Part shown: piece after piece, positions 9,143 through 18,400 of the stretch
Position numbering within the stretch: the first letter of the stretch is position 1
Layout of the letters: the number at the start of each line of letters is the position of its first letter
Source of the DNA: Halogeometricum rufum
Lineage (GTDB): Archaea; Halobacteriota; Halobacteria; Halobacteriales; Haloferacaceae
Direction of reading: 5' to 3'
Assembly: GCF_900112175.1 (NCBI RefSeq)
Contig: NZ_FOYT01000002.1
Coordinates: 682,001-746,000, forward strand
DNA length: 64,000 nt
Program-made: the position numbers and the translations under genes
Notes under the pieces: model-generated
Told to the model about the DNA's origin: nothing
Databases searched by the model: none
The model's input: only the letters and a program-made list of their open reading frames with translations

Positions 9143-9829
9143 TCAGAGCGACGCCAGCACCGACGGCAGTCGCTCGACCAGTACCTCGCGTTCGACGTGG
9201 GCGGCGGCGCGGGCGTCCGGGGCCGGGCCGCCCTCGAAGACGACCTGAATCGGCACGAGTCCGGCGTCGGCCGCACCCCCCACGTCGGCGTCCACGTCGT
9301 CGCCGACGTACGCCGTCTCCGCGGGGTCCGTGCCGAGAGCGTCCAGGAGGGCCTCGAACGCCGCCGCGTCGGGCTTGCCGGCGGGGAGTTCGCCCGTGAC
9401 GAGGGCCACGTCGAAGGCGTCCTCCCAGTCGAGGGTAGCGAGTTTGTCGCGTTGGGCGACGCGCGGGCCGTTGGTGAGGAGGCCGACGGCGTACTCCTCG
9501 CGCAGGTCCGCGAGGAACGCCTCCGCGCCGGGCACGGGGACGAGGGCGTCGGCGATGTGTTCGCGGTACGCCGTGGCGACGGCGGCCGGGTCGGCGTCCG
9601 TGTCCCGGCCGGCCAGAAGCGACTCGAATATCGGCGTCCGCGTCTCCCGCGTGAGGTTGCGCCCGTGCGCGTCGAGGTAGGCCTCTCTGGAGAGTGGTGG
9701 CGCGCCCGCGGCCGTCGCGGCGTCGCGCAGAATCGTCGCTCGGTCACGCGTCGGTACCGCGAGTGTGTAGTCGAGGTCGAACCCGACCGCCCGGATAGTC
9801 ACGGCTGGCGCTACGCGACGCACCACCAT
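9143..9829 (-). CDS. HAD-superfamily hydrolase (phosphatase-like)
   Basis: A 228-residue haloacid-dehalogenase-type phosphatase. Motif I is GFDLDYT (nucleophile D18, acid D20), motif II TNG near residue 119, motif III Lys in AGKPDAAAF near 152 and motif IV GDDVDADV near 177-184. The helical cap lies between motifs I and II, as in the phosphoglycolate phosphatase/2-haloacid dehalogenase-like group. Substrate unknown. A GTG at 9802 just before TIRAVGFDLDYT is an alternative start. Divergent from nurA with ~80 bp between them. Confidence 0.88.
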   Translation of the reverse strand: MVVRRVAPAVTIRAVGFDLDYTLAVPTRDRATILRDAATAAGAPPLSREAYLDAHGRNLTRETRTPIFESLLAGRDTDADPAAVATAYREHIADALVPVPGAEAFLADLREEYAVGLLTNGPRVAQRDKLATLDWEDAFDVALVTGELPAGKPDAAAFEALLDALGTDPAETAYVGDDVDADVGGAADAGLVPIQVVFEGGPAPDARAAAHVEREVLVERLPSVLASL

Positions 9830-9907
9830 GACCGTTCCCGTCGCGGCGGCCGCCGCGACGGACGCCGCGTGAGAGGGTTTTTCTACGACCACGCCCACAG
9901 GTGGGCC

Positions 9908-11164
9908 ATGACCCTCGACCCCGTCCACGTGGACGGAATCGCGGACCTGGCGGCCTATCTCGCCCGAAACGTGGACGACGAGGAGCACACCGACCTCGCC
10001 CGAACCGTCTGGGAGGAGTATCTGGACCCCCTGTACGGCCCCGACGGCGACGTGGTCCTCGACCCCCTCGGGACGCGCCGCCTCCGGTCGGTCGACGTGG
10101 ACGACGTCGCCCTCGCGGACCCGCCGTTCGAGACGGTCCACGGCCTCGACTCGGGCACCATCAACCCGACGACGTTCAAGAACGGCATCGTCCTCGACGT
10201 GGCGCAGGCGGCGATGGCGGCCGTCCCCTCGGACCTCGACCTCCACCGCCACCGCAGCATCGTCGCCACCACCCACGCGAACGACGCCACGCTGAAACTG
10301 GACGAACCGTGGCGCAAACTCGACGAGGGGCACTGTCGCTGGCGCATCATCCACGCGCCCCGGGTGAGTCGCTACGCCGAGGGCGTCGTCCACGCACTCG
10401 CCCTCTACCTCGCCGAGAGCACGCACGCGCTGGAACACGCCGACGCGGTGGACGACCTCCTCGTCCTCGACGGCCCCCTCTACCCGAAGGAACTCCTGAA
10501 CTGGCGCGACAGGGACGGCGAACTCCGCGACCTGTCGCGCGAGGCAAAGCCCAAACAGGTCGTCGAGAACTACGTCCGTCTGGTCGAACGGTTCGTCGAA
10601 CGCGACGTCCCCCTCTGCGGGTTCGTCAAGAACCCCGCGGCGAAACACCTCGTCACCGCCGTCCGCGACAGGGGGATGGAGGCGCCGTGGACGGACGACA
10701 CCGCCTTCTTCACCCGTCTGCTCGAACGCCGCGCGGCCGGCAGTCGGGGGACCGAAGGGCGGGACACGTCGGAACTGACGTTCACCAACTGGTTCGTCTC
10801 CCGCGGCGGGTCCGACCGGACGTTCTCGACGGACGGCGACGCCTACGGACTGGAACGGAACCTCGACGACGACCTGTACGAAGTCGCGTTCGTCGTCGTC
10901 TACGACCCCCGGACGGACGTCCTCTACCGCGTCGAGACGCCCGTGGCGTTCGCGCGCGACGAGGAGGTGCGACGGCGACTCACGACGCAGATGCTCAGGG
11001 GCGTCGCGGCCGAACGGGGGCCGCCCGAGTCCGTCGCGAAGGCGGACGAACTGGCGCGCATCAGCGCGCGCGAGAAGATAGCGCTCAGGCGGAAACTGGA
11101 GGAGAACCTCGACTCGGACGCCGTCCGCCGGTACGACGACGTCCGGTGGACGCCCGAGGAGTGA
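9908..11164 (+). CDS. nurA: DNA end-resection nuclease NurA
   Basis: A 418-residue protein matching haloarchaeal NurA, the 5'-3' exonuclease that works with the HerA translocase in double-strand-break end resection. Likely metal-binding acidic positions are in VHGLDSGTINPTTF (Asp near residue 81) and LLVLDGPLYPKE. The middle region RHRSIVATTHANDATLKLDEPW and the later CGFVKNPAAKHL fit the family. ATG at 9908 is the first Met after the divergent HAD gene. The herA-like gene lies just downstream, separated only by a small gene on the other strand. Confidence 0.88.
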   Translation: MTLDPVHVDGIADLAAYLARNVDDEEHTDLARTVWEEYLDPLYGPDGDVVLDPLGTRRLRSVDVDDVALADPPFETVHGLDSGTINPTTFKNGIVLDVAQAAMAAVPSDLDLHRHRSIVATTHANDATLKLDEPWRKLDEGHCRWRIIHAPRVSRYAEGVVHALALYLAESTHALEHADAVDDLLVLDGPLYPKELLNWRDRDGELRDLSREAKPKQVVENYVRLVERFVERDVPLCGFVKNPAAKHLVTAVRDRGMEAPWTDDTAFFTRLLERRAAGSRGTEGRDTSELTFTNWFVSRGGSDRTFSTDGDAYGLERNLDDDLYEVAFVVVYDPRTDVLYRVETPVAFARDEEVRRRLTTQMLRGVAAERGPPESVAKADELARISAREKIALRRKLEENLDSDAVRRYDDVRWTPEE

Positions 11165-11182
11165 GCGCGGACGGGTGGCGTC

Positions 11183-11524
11183 TCAGGTCGTGCCGGGTTC
11201 GGACTTCACCACTTCGATGCGCACGTCGTCGGCGGCGACGCCGACGCGGGCGAACTGCGTCCGGACGTGCTCTTTGGCCGCCGCGAGGGCCTGTTCGCGC
11301 GTGTCGAACCCGCGGGGCATCGGCGAGTCGAACGCGACGTTGATGGTCCGCCCGTCTATCTCCGTCTCCGACCCCCCGCTCTCGACTTCGTAGAACTCGT
11401 CGCAGACCCACACGTACGGCGCGTCCTCGTCGGGCGCACCCTTGTACGACGGGGCCTCCTCGCCGCGTTCGAAGATGGTGCCCGTCAGCGTGGTGCCGCC
11501 GCCGTGGCCGCGAACTAGAAGCAT
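11183..11524 (-). CDS. DUF7113-type small haloarchaeal protein
   Basis: A 113-residue protein starting MLLVRGHGGGTTLTGTIFER with a central VCDEFYEVESGG and a C-terminal helix EQALAAAKEHVRTQFARVG. I recognise it as a small haloarchaea-restricted family (DUF7113, from memory); function unknown. It lies between nurA (tail to tail, 18 bp) and herA (head to head, 90 bp), so it shares the herA promoter region. The ATG at 11524 is preferred over upstream in-frame Met codons that run into herA. Confidence 0.75.
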   Translation of the reverse strand: MLLVRGHGGGTTLTGTIFERGEEAPSYKGAPDEDAPYVWVCDEFYEVESGGSETEIDGRTINVAFDSPMPRGFDTREQALAAAKEHVRTQFARVGVAADDVRIEVVKSEPGTT

Positions 11525-11581
11525 ACCGTTCCGATACGCACCCCAACCCCAAAAGACGCGCGGGGGTGTCGGAGCCATGGG

Positions 11582-11614
11582 TATTTTTAACGACGGCCTA
11601 CCGTGTCGCAGACT
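11582..11614 (+). promoter_or_regulatory. TATA element for leaderless herA
   Basis: TATTTTTAA at 11582-11590 is 25 bp ahead of the ATG at 11615, the spacing expected for a leaderless archaeal transcript. This decides in favour of 11615 over the in-frame GTG at 11603. Confidence 0.6.
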
Positions 11615-13534
11615 ATGTCCGACCTCGGTGATTTCACCGACTTCGAGGGCGACTCCGAGGCGGAGTCGTCCTCCCAATCGACCGACGCGTCCGCCGCCGG
11701 GGAGGCGCAGACGCGGACGCAGACGGCGTCGTCCGACTCCGCCGCCGACACCGACGCCGCCGACGACGGCGTGCGCGACGAGGTGTCGTTCGAGTCCTAC
11801 GACGTGTCGCCCGCGGGCGAGGACCGCGGCATCGGCGCCGTCTCCGTCTCGCAGGGCCTCCGCGTCGCCGAGGACGGCGACGACACCACCCTCCGGGCGT
11901 TCGTCACGACGGGCAACCGCGACGACGTGCGCCTCGGCAAGTACCTGCTCGTCCCCTACCCGGACGACGAACTGCTGTTCTGTCGCATCACCGCCTTAGA
12001 GTACGCACAGGAGTTCCAGACGGACGACGCGACGGAGATTCACGCCCGGCGCGCGATGCGCCGGCAGGGGTTCGAGGAACGCGACTACAAGTTCGTCGCG
12101 TCGCTGGACCCCGTGGCGGTGCTGTTCGAGGATACCGAGACGCGAAGCGTCTCGGAAAGCCGGACGCCGTCCGGCGACGGGACCGAACTCAAGCGACGGA
12201 TGGTCGACAGAGTCCCCAAACCGGGCGCCGTCGTCGCCGAGGCGACGGACCCCGAGCAGATAAAGACGGGCCTGAAGATTCCCGCCGAGGGTGTCTTCCT
12301 CGGCCACCTCTCCGTCGGCGGCGAGAAGGTCCGGACCGCCGCCGAACCGCCGACCATCGACTACCGCCTGAAGGACGACTACGCCGACGGCGACCCACTC
12401 GTGTTCCGGCACACTCTCGTCGCCGGGGGCACCGGGTCCGGGAAGACGCACGCCTCGAAGAACCTCCTGCGGCAACTGCTGGACGCCGACCGGACGTACG
12501 AGATGGACGACGGGCGCGACGCTCGCATGGCCGTCGTCCAGTTCGACCCGCAGGACGAGTACGCGCAGATGCACGACGACAACCCGGCGATGACCGAGTC
12601 GGTGGCGCGGCGGTACGAACGCGAGGGCGTCGCGCACGGCGGCCACGACGACACGCTCTGTCTCGTCCCGAAGGAGGACGGCGTCCCCTACGGCGGCGAC
12701 AACCACCGCGCCGAGCAGTTGGAGTTCACCATCCCCTTCTCGATGGCGCGCGACAGGCCGTGGCTGGTCGCCGGCAGCAGCCTCAACGAGAACCAGTTCC
12801 CGGCGCTGAAGGAACTCCTCCGGCGGTTCTTCCGGCAGTACGGCGACGAGGGGACGTACCGGGAGTTCCTGACGTTCCTCGACGACCCCGCGTTGAAGGA
12901 GGAACTGCACGAGTCCGGCCGCGTCCACGAGGCGACGTACGACGCCGTCAAGCGGCGGGTCCGGGGCGTCCCGAACGGCGTGTTCGACCAGTCCGCGCGG
13001 CCCATCACGGAGTTGGACCACGAACTCGTCCGACCGGGCGGCCTCACCGTCGTCCCCACCTACCACCTCTCGACGAGTCGCGCCAAGGAGATGTTCGTCC
13101 TCGCGGTGTCGAGCATGCTCATCGACGACAAACTGTCGAACGCGCCCGACTCGACGCGAATCAAGGAGACGCCCCTCGTCCTCGGGATGGACGAGGCGCA
13201 CAACTTCCTCGCCGACGCCGACAACGTGCAGGCGCGGAAAGTCGTCTCGAAGTTCACCGAGGCGGCCAAGCAGGGTCGAAAGGAGCGTCTCGGCCTGTTC
13301 CTCATCACGCAGGACCCGCAGGACGTGGCCGAACCCGTGTTCAAGCAGGTGAACACGAAACTCGTCCTCAACCTCGGCGACGAGGACGCCATCAAGAGCG
13401 TGAACATCCCGCCGAACCTGGAGGACAAGGTACCGTACATGGAGAAGGGGCAGATGGTCGTCTACTCGCCGGACAACTCCGAACCGGTCGAACTCGTCGG
13501 CCTCTCCACGTGCGTGACGCGGCACGGCGAGTGA
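11615..13534 (+). CDS. herA: HerA-type DNA translocase ATPase (DUF87)
   Basis: A 639-residue hexameric FtsK/HerA-like ATPase expected to pump DNA for NurA during end resection. Residues 1-55 are a disordered Ser/Asp/Ala tail, followed by a HAS-barrel-like region (about 56-170). The ATPase has Walker A GGTGSGKT at 271-278, Walker B LVLGMDEAHNF near 520 and a downstream LFLITQDPQDVAEPV sensor region. The conserved C-terminus (VYSPDNSEPVELVGL) is present. Located just after nurA, the usual archaeal partnership, though here transcribed from its own promoter. Confidence 0.9.
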   Translation: MSDLGDFTDFEGDSEAESSSQSTDASAAGEAQTRTQTASSDSAADTDAADDGVRDEVSFESYDVSPAGEDRGIGAVSVSQGLRVAEDGDDTTLRAFVTTGNRDDVRLGKYLLVPYPDDELLFCRITALEYAQEFQTDDATEIHARRAMRRQGFEERDYKFVASLDPVAVLFEDTETRSVSESRTPSGDGTELKRRMVDRVPKPGAVVAEATDPEQIKTGLKIPAEGVFLGHLSVGGEKVRTAAEPPTIDYRLKDDYADGDPLVFRHTLVAGGTGSGKTHASKNLLRQLLDADRTYEMDDGRDARMAVVQFDPQDEYAQMHDDNPAMTESVARRYEREGVAHGGHDDTLCLVPKEDGVPYGGDNHRAEQLEFTIPFSMARDRPWLVAGSSLNENQFPALKELLRRFFRQYGDEGTYREFLTFLDDPALKEELHESGRVHEATYDAVKRRVRGVPNGVFDQSARPITELDHELVRPGGLTVVPTYHLSTSRAKEMFVLAVSSMLIDDKLSNAPDSTRIKETPLVLGMDEAHNFLADADNVQARKVVSKFTEAAKQGRKERLGLFLITQDPQDVAEPVFKQVNTKLVLNLGDEDAIKSVNIPPNLEDKVPYMEKGQMVVYSPDNSEPVELVGLSTCVTRHGE

Positions 13535-13581
13535 CCGGAACGCGGACAGGTATTTTTGTAGATTGGTAACGTACCGTGAGT

Positions 13582-14004
13582 ATGGCCCGACACCTGCTCC
13601 TCCCCGTCGACGGGTCGCCGCAGTCCCTGGAGGCGCTTCAGTTCGCCGCCTCGGAGTGGGAGGACGCCCGCGTCACCCTGCTCAACGTCATCAACCCGGT
13701 GGACGCCGGCTACCGCTTGAGCGGGTTCCCCGCCGGGTCCGAGGAGTGGTACGACGCCGCCCGCGAACGGGCCGAGGCGGTGTTGGACGAGGCGCAGGCC
13801 GAACTCCCCGCGGACGCGACGGTGGACCGGCGCGTCGAAGTCGGCAGGCCCGCCGCGGCCATCCTCGAAGTCGCCCGCGAGGGCGACGTCGACCACGTCG
13901 TCGTCGGCAGTCACGGCCGCGAGGGAATCTCGCGCATCCTCCTCGGCAGCGTCGCGGAGGCCGTCGTCAGGCGGTCGCCCGTCCCCGTGACCGTGGTTCA
14001 CTGA
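13582..14004 (+). CDS. Universal stress protein (UspA family)
   Basis: A 140-residue single UspA domain: N-terminal strand ARHLLLPVDGS, an ADP/ATP-binding signature VVVGSHGREGISRILLGSVAEAVV (the G-2X-G-9X-G(S/T) pattern) and the terminal strand RSPVPVTVVH. It probably binds ATP. TATTTTTG at 13551-13558 lies ~27 bp before the ATG at 13582, so that ATG is preferred over the GTG at 13576. Confidence 0.92.
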   Translation: MARHLLLPVDGSPQSLEALQFAASEWEDARVTLLNVINPVDAGYRLSGFPAGSEEWYDAARERAEAVLDEAQAELPADATVDRRVEVGRPAAAILEVAREGDVDHVVVGSHGREGISRILLGSVAEAVVRRSPVPVTVVH

Positions 14005-14038
14005 CGGCCGCGGCGGCGGCGGCGCGCGGCCGGCCGGT

Positions 14039-14060
14039 GTCACCGGCGTAACCCGGTGAC
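14039..14060. terminator. Possible hairpin after the stress-protein gene
   Basis: Perfect 8-bp inverted repeat GTCACCGG / CCGGTGAC (14039-14046 and 14053-14060) with loop CGTAAC, 35 bp after the stop. There is no following T-run, so its role as a terminator is uncertain. Confidence 0.35.
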
Positions 14061-14154
14061 GCCCGCCCTACGAGCCGTGAGAGCACGGAATCGGTGTCGG
14101 AGGCGTCCGCCGGTGTCACCCGCGCTTTACGTCCCTCGTCCGTACGGTCGGGCG

Positions 14155-14847
14155 ATGGAATACGACGAAGTCGTCACGTCCCGGCGGTCCGTCCACCAGT
14201 ACGCAGACGAACCGCTCCCGACCGACGTCATCGAGTCTATCTTCGAGCGCGTCCGCTACGCGCCGTCGAGCTACAACCTCCAGCCGTGGGAGTTCCTCGT
14301 CCTCACGGACGACGGGAAGCGTCAGCGACTCCGCGAGGCGGCGTTCGACCAGGAACACGTCACCGAGGCGCCCGTCGCCGTCGTCGTCCTCGGGAACAAG
14401 GACCCCGCCGCGCACGCCGAGGCCGTCCTCGACGACTGGCTGGCGAAGGGCTACCTGCCGAACGCCGAGGCTCGCGACGCCGTGAAGGGCAACGTCGAGG
14501 GGATGGCCGACCAGCCCGAGGAGGAACGACGCGTCTGGACGGTTCGGTCGTCCACCATCGCCGCGACGGAACTGATGAACGCGGCGTGGGACGAGGGCGT
14601 CGCTTCCTGCCCGATGGGCGGGTTCGACCCCGAGGGCGTCCTCGACGCGTTCGACGTCGACGGCGACCAGTACGAACCCGTGCTGCTCGTCACCCTCGGC
14701 TACCCCGCCGAAGAGGCCGCGGACGTGGAGAACGAGCGGAAGTACCGCCGTCCCGTCGACGAAATCGTCCACTACGACGAGTTCGACCCCGTCGAGTCGA
14801 CCGAACTCCCCGAGGACGCCGTCGCCGAGGCGGCCGCCGACGACTGA
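14155..14847 (+). CDS. Nitroreductase family protein
   Basis: A 230-residue FMN-dependent NAD(P)H nitroreductase-fold enzyme. The start MEYDEVVTSRRSVHQYADEPLP is the classic RRSxRxY FMN-phosphate site, APSSYNLQPWEFLVL the second conserved block, and DEGVASCPMGGFDPEGV the C-terminal block. The acidic tail (VESTELPEDAVAEAAADD) is haloarchaeal. It transfers electrons to an unknown acceptor, possibly quinones or nitroaromatics. Confidence 0.93.
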   Translation: MEYDEVVTSRRSVHQYADEPLPTDVIESIFERVRYAPSSYNLQPWEFLVLTDDGKRQRLREAAFDQEHVTEAPVAVVVLGNKDPAAHAEAVLDDWLAKGYLPNAEARDAVKGNVEGMADQPEEERRVWTVRSSTIAATELMNAAWDEGVASCPMGGFDPEGVLDAFDVDGDQYEPVLLVTLGYPAEEAADVENERKYRRPVDEIVHYDEFDPVESTELPEDAVAEAAADD

Positions 14848-14921
14848 CCCGACGCCAGTCGGTCACACCGCCGACCCCAGACCCGCAGGACCGCCGTCTC
14901 GCGCCCGATTCGGACCGCGCC

Positions 14922-15830
14922 CTACTCGTACGCGGCGACGACCGAGGCGACGGCGTTCACCACGTCGTCGCGGGCGTCGCCGTCGAGGGCGACGAGTGGC
15001 GGGCGGACCGCGTCCGCGTCGAGGACGCCGCGGGCCCGAAGTCCCGCCTTCGCGACGGGCGCGAACCCGTGGTCGACGCACTGCTGGAACAGGGGTGCGA
15101 CGTGTTCCTCGTGGACCCGGCGCGCCGCGGCCGTGTCGCCCGATTCGACGGCGTCGGCGGCCGCCACGAACGCCTCCGGAATCACGTTCGACAGCGCGTT
15201 GATGCCGCCGTCGGACCCGAACAGGAGTCCGGGGACGAGGTGGCTGTCGAACCCCTCGAACAGTTGGAACGCGTCGGGCGTCCGCCGGAGGAGTTCCGAG
15301 AAGTAGTTGAAGTCGCCGCTGGAGTCCTTGAGCCCGAGGACGCGTTCGTGGTCGGCCACCCCGACCACGGTGTCGACGGGTATCTCGCGCCCGACGCATG
15401 CGGGGAGGTTGTAGAGGTAGACGGGGAGGGCGGCGTCGTCGGCGACGGCGCGGAGGAACGCCGCGTCGCCCGCCGGGTCGTTCGACCCGTGGAAGTACGG
15501 CAGGGTGACGAGCGCGGCGTCCGCACCCGCCGCGGCCGCCGCCTCGACTCGGTCGAGCGTCTCCGCGACGCCCGTCGCCGCCGTCCCCGCGAGGACCGGC
15601 GCACCGTCGGCGTGTTCGACGGTCGTCTCGACGACGGCGCGGTTCTCCGCGGGCGTGAGGCTGGCGAACTCACCCGTCGTCCCGCACGGCACCACGCCGT
15701 CGACGCCGCCGTCGAGGACGTGTTCGACCAGCGACCCGAGCGCTCCGTGGTCCACCGCGCCGTCGGCGTCGAACGGCGTGACGAGCGGACAGTGGACTCC
15801 TCGAAACCGTCGCGTGACGTCTGCGACCAT
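14922..15830 (-). CDS. DapA/N-acetylneuraminate-lyase family aldolase
   Basis: A 302-residue TIM-barrel class I aldolase. The pyruvate-carboxylate motif is CGTTGEF (50-55), the catalytic Tyr is Y140 in LYNLPA and the Schiff-base Lys is K168 in LGLKDSSGD. The family includes dihydrodipicolinate synthase, KDG aldolase and related lyases; lysine genes are not nearby, so the exact substrate is open. Convergent with the nitroreductase, with a 74 bp gap. Confidence 0.88.
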   Translation of the reverse strand: MVADVTRRFRGVHCPLVTPFDADGAVDHGALGSLVEHVLDGGVDGVVPCGTTGEFASLTPAENRAVVETTVEHADGAPVLAGTAATGVAETLDRVEAAAAAGADAALVTLPYFHGSNDPAGDAAFLRAVADDAALPVYLYNLPACVGREIPVDTVVGVADHERVLGLKDSSGDFNYFSELLRRTPDAFQLFEGFDSHLVPGLLFGSDGGINALSNVIPEAFVAAADAVESGDTAAARRVHEEHVAPLFQQCVDHGFAPVAKAGLRARGVLDADAVRPPLVALDGDARDDVVNAVASVVAAYE

Positions 15831-15940
15831 GGTTCGTACTCCCGGACGGTGCAGTTATAGCTTCCTTCGGTCACCGACCGGTCGACGCGGCCGGGGCCCG
15901 CCACTCCCAAGTGTGTCACTCTCTAACGTACCAATGGGTC

Positions 15941-16066
15941 ATGTACCCGCTCATCCGTCGCACGGACGAATCGGCGTTCGACCGTATCCGCGACGCGATT
16001 CTCAACCGCGGCGACCCGGACGACGGCCGTGACCCGGCCAATCCCGGCGGACCGACGCCCGCGTGA
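15941..16066 (+). CDS. Possible 41-residue small protein
   Basis: An ATG at 15941 opens MYPLIRRTDESAFDRIRDAI and continues with a charged tail DPDDGRDPANPGGPTPA to a TGA. It fills the gap between the aldolase and the convergent KaiC-like gene. Acidic composition fits a haloarchaeal protein, but length and lack of a recognised family leave it doubtful. Confidence 0.35.
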   Translation: MYPLIRRTDESAFDRIRDAILNRGDPDDGRDPANPGGPTPA

Positions 16067-16100
16067 GTGCGGGCGGTCCGCCCGCCGTCACCGCCCGCGG

Positions 16101-17345
16101 TCAGAAGATGTTCGCCTGTCGGTAGACGCTGATGCCGTCGCTCGTGAGTTCGTACGGCTTCGTCTCCCGGGAGTGGTTCGCGTCGCGTATCTTCTGAATC
16201 TCGATGGCCAGTCGCGTCTCGCGGAAGTCGCTCGGGCGGACGTACTGGAGGACGAACACCGCGTCGGCGAGGTACTCGACGAGTCCGTGCCGCGAGGTGT
16301 AGGGGTTGTCCTCCTTCGCCTCGGAGGTGAGAAGCGTCGTCACGCCCGCGTCCTTCAGCGCGCGGGCGAAGTCGAACACCTGACTCCGGCGTTCCGAGGG
16401 GTGGTCGTACATCATCTCCAGCAGCGAGACCGAGTCGAGAACGAGGCGTTCGGCTCCGAAGTCGGCGACGAGGCGCGGCAGGTCGCTCTGGATGTTGGCC
16501 AGACTGTTCGCCATCTCGACGGGGTCGAGGTCGATGACGGCCAGTCGGTCCTCCGCGGCGTACTGCCGGAACTCCCAGCCCTTCTCCTCGGCGGTGTCGA
16601 AGATGCGCTCTCGGCTCTCCTCCAGCGTGATGTAGACGGCCTTGTCCCCGTTCTCGAGCGCCCGGTTGAGAAACTGCAGGCCGAACGTGGTCTTGCCCGT
16701 CCCGGCCGAACCGATGGTGACCATCAGCGACCGCTTCGGGACGCCGCCGAGGACCATCTCGTCCAGTCCGTCGATGCCGATGTCGAGGCGGTCGATGTCG
16801 GAGTCGAACTCCTCCTCGTCGAAGCTCTCGGTGCCGGCGTCCGGGCGCGGTGCCTCCCCCTCGGCGTCGCCGGAGACCGAGGGCGCGCCCTTCATCGCGG
16901 CGGCGAAGTCCTCGGGGAACGGGTCGTGGCCGTCTTCGCTCCGCCCCGGCGGCGAGCGCTTCGGGCCGTCGCGCACGCCGCCGAACGGGTCCGCGCCGGC
17001 GTCCTCGGAGTCCGAGTCCGCGGACGCCGCGCCCGCCTCGAAGCCGAACGCGGCCTCGAAGTCGTCGCCGGTGGACGCCGGAGACTCCGGCGGTGTCCCG
17101 TCGGTCGGCGGCGGGTCCGCGGTGGCGTCGCCCCGAGACGCCGCGTCCTCGGAGGCGTCTGCCGGTGTGTCGCGCGGGTCGCGCGTCGATGGGTCGTCCG
17201 ACGCCGTCGTCCCCCGGCCCTCCGCGTCGGCAGGGTCAGCGTCGCCGGGGTCCGCGTCGTCGTCCGCGGGTGCGTCGTCGGCCTCGTCGCCGCGCGACGC
17301 CTCCTCGTCCGCGAACGCGCGTTCGAACCAGTCGTCGTCGCTCAC
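16101..17345 (-). CDS. KaiC-like RecA-fold ATPase with acidic disordered N-terminus
   Basis: A 414-residue protein from a GTG at 17345. Residues ~184-414 are one KaiC domain: LDIGIDGLDEMVLGGVPKRS, Walker A GSAGTGKTT (212-220), the LEESRERI segment, Walker B-like RLVLDSVSLLEMM and SHGLVE-like SRHGLVEYLADAVFVLQ. Such single-domain KaiC proteins are common in archaea and may act in signalling. Residues 1-183 are Asp/Glu/Ala/Pro-rich and carry three similar short motifs (DDDWFERAF at 3-11, DDFEAAF at 94-100, PEDFAAAM at 144-151). Partners unknown. Confidence 0.88.
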   Translation of the reverse strand: MSDDDWFERAFADEEASRGDEADDAPADDDADPGDADPADAEGRGTTASDDPSTRDPRDTPADASEDAASRGDATADPPPTDGTPPESPASTGDDFEAAFGFEAGAASADSDSEDAGADPFGGVRDGPKRSPPGRSEDGHDPFPEDFAAAMKGAPSVSGDAEGEAPRPDAGTESFDEEEFDSDIDRLDIGIDGLDEMVLGGVPKRSLMVTIGSAGTGKTTFGLQFLNRALENGDKAVYITLEESRERIFDTAEEKGWEFRQYAAEDRLAVIDLDPVEMANSLANIQSDLPRLVADFGAERLVLDSVSLLEMMYDHPSERRSQVFDFARALKDAGVTTLLTSEAKEDNPYTSRHGLVEYLADAVFVLQYVRPSDFRETRLAIEIQKIRDANHSRETKPYELTSDGISVYRQANIF

Positions 17346-17535
17346 GCGCCGTCCCTCCGCGAGGCGTCGGCGAGTCGGGCGGCGCGAGAACGCGAAGCGG
17401 TCGATTCCATCGCAGTCGTCGGTAGGTGGTGGTCAGGTGCTATGAATGTTGCCGTGGCGAGGACGCCGCGCGACCGGCGAGCGAATCGGGTGACGGTGGG
17501 CTTTTGCCGGGTGAGAGTCAACCGGAGAGACGAGC

Positions 17536-18360
17536 ATGCAGGTGGCCATCGTCGCACAACGGGGGAACAGTCGGGCCGCGTACCTGTCCGACGACCTCCG
17601 CGAGCGACTCCGCGAGGCGGGTGTGGAGGTCCGGGTCGACGCGAAGACGGCGGCGGAACTCGGCGTCGAGGGCCACCCGGTCGAGACGTTCGCGACGGCG
17701 GACCTCGTGGTGAGTATCGGCGGCGACGGAACGTTCCTGTTCGCCGCGCGCGGGGCGGGCGGGACGCCCATCATCGGCGTCAACCTCGGCGAAGTCGGCT
17801 TCCTGAACGCCGTGGGTCCCGAGGACGCCGTCGAGGCGGTGATGGCCGAAGTCGAGCGCTTCCGCGACGGCGAGTCGCTCACGCACCGCGAGGTGCCGCG
17901 CATCGCCGCCCGGACCGACGGCTGGACCGGCCACCCGGCGATGAACGAAATCGTCGTGCAGGGGCCGAGACGCGGCCACGGCGGCGGCGTCGGCGTGGAA
18001 GTCCGCGTCGACGGGTCGCTCTACACCGGCGGCCACGCCGACGGCGTCCTCGTGGCGACGCCGACGGGGAGCACCGCGTACAACCTGAGCGAACGCGGAC
18101 CGCTCGTCCATCCGAGCGTCGAGGGCCTCGTCGTCAACGAGATGGTGCCGGACAGCGGGATGCCGCCGCTGGTCGTCGCGCCGGACGCCGAGGTGAGCAT
18201 CACCGTGACGGACGCCGAGGAGGCCGTCGTCGTCAGCGACGGGCGGCACCGACAGTACGTCACGCCGCCGACCGAGGTGACGATAGCGACGACGGACGAC
18301 CCCGTCCGACTCGCCGGACCGTCGTCTGACTTCTTCGAGGCGCTCGGAAAACTCGACTGA
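17536..18360 (+). CDS. nadK: NAD kinase
   Basis: A 274-residue cytosolic enzyme phosphorylating NAD to NADP. The signature [11 protein letters not shown] (from residue 62), the NE motif in AMNEIVVQG near 136, and the [11 protein letters not shown] nucleotide motif near 175 are all present, with the C-terminal [12 protein letters not shown] strand pair. Standalone; start ATG at 17536 gives the family length. Confidence 0.96.
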   Translation: MQVAIVAQRGNSRAAYLSDDLRERLREAGVEVRVDAKTAAELGVEGHPVETFATADLVVSIGGDGTFLFAARGAGGTPIIGVNLGEVGFLNAVGPEDAVEAVMAEVERFRDGESLTHREVPRIAARTDGWTGHPAMNEIVVQGPRRGHGGGVGVEVRVDGSLYTGGHADGVLVATPTGSTAYNLSERGPLVHPSVEGLVVNEMVPDSGMPPLVVAPDAEVSITVTDAEEAVVVSDGRHRQYVTPPTEVTIATTDDPVRLAGPSSDFFEALGKLD

Positions 18361-18400
18361 CGCGCGGTCCGCCGGCCGACGCTCGGTCCGCGGACTGGGC

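Noticed and set aside
9197-9907. 5' extension of the nurA frame
   Set aside because: It is antisense to the HAD gene; the NurA family starts at the Met at 9908.
14094-15860. 588-codon plus-strand frame over nitroreductase and aldolase
   Set aside because: Arg-rich shadow frame overlapping two clear enzymes.
16029-18329. 766-codon plus-strand frame across the KaiC-like and NAD kinase genes
   Set aside because: It is extremely Arg-rich, without a family, and overlaps two well-supported genes in other frames.
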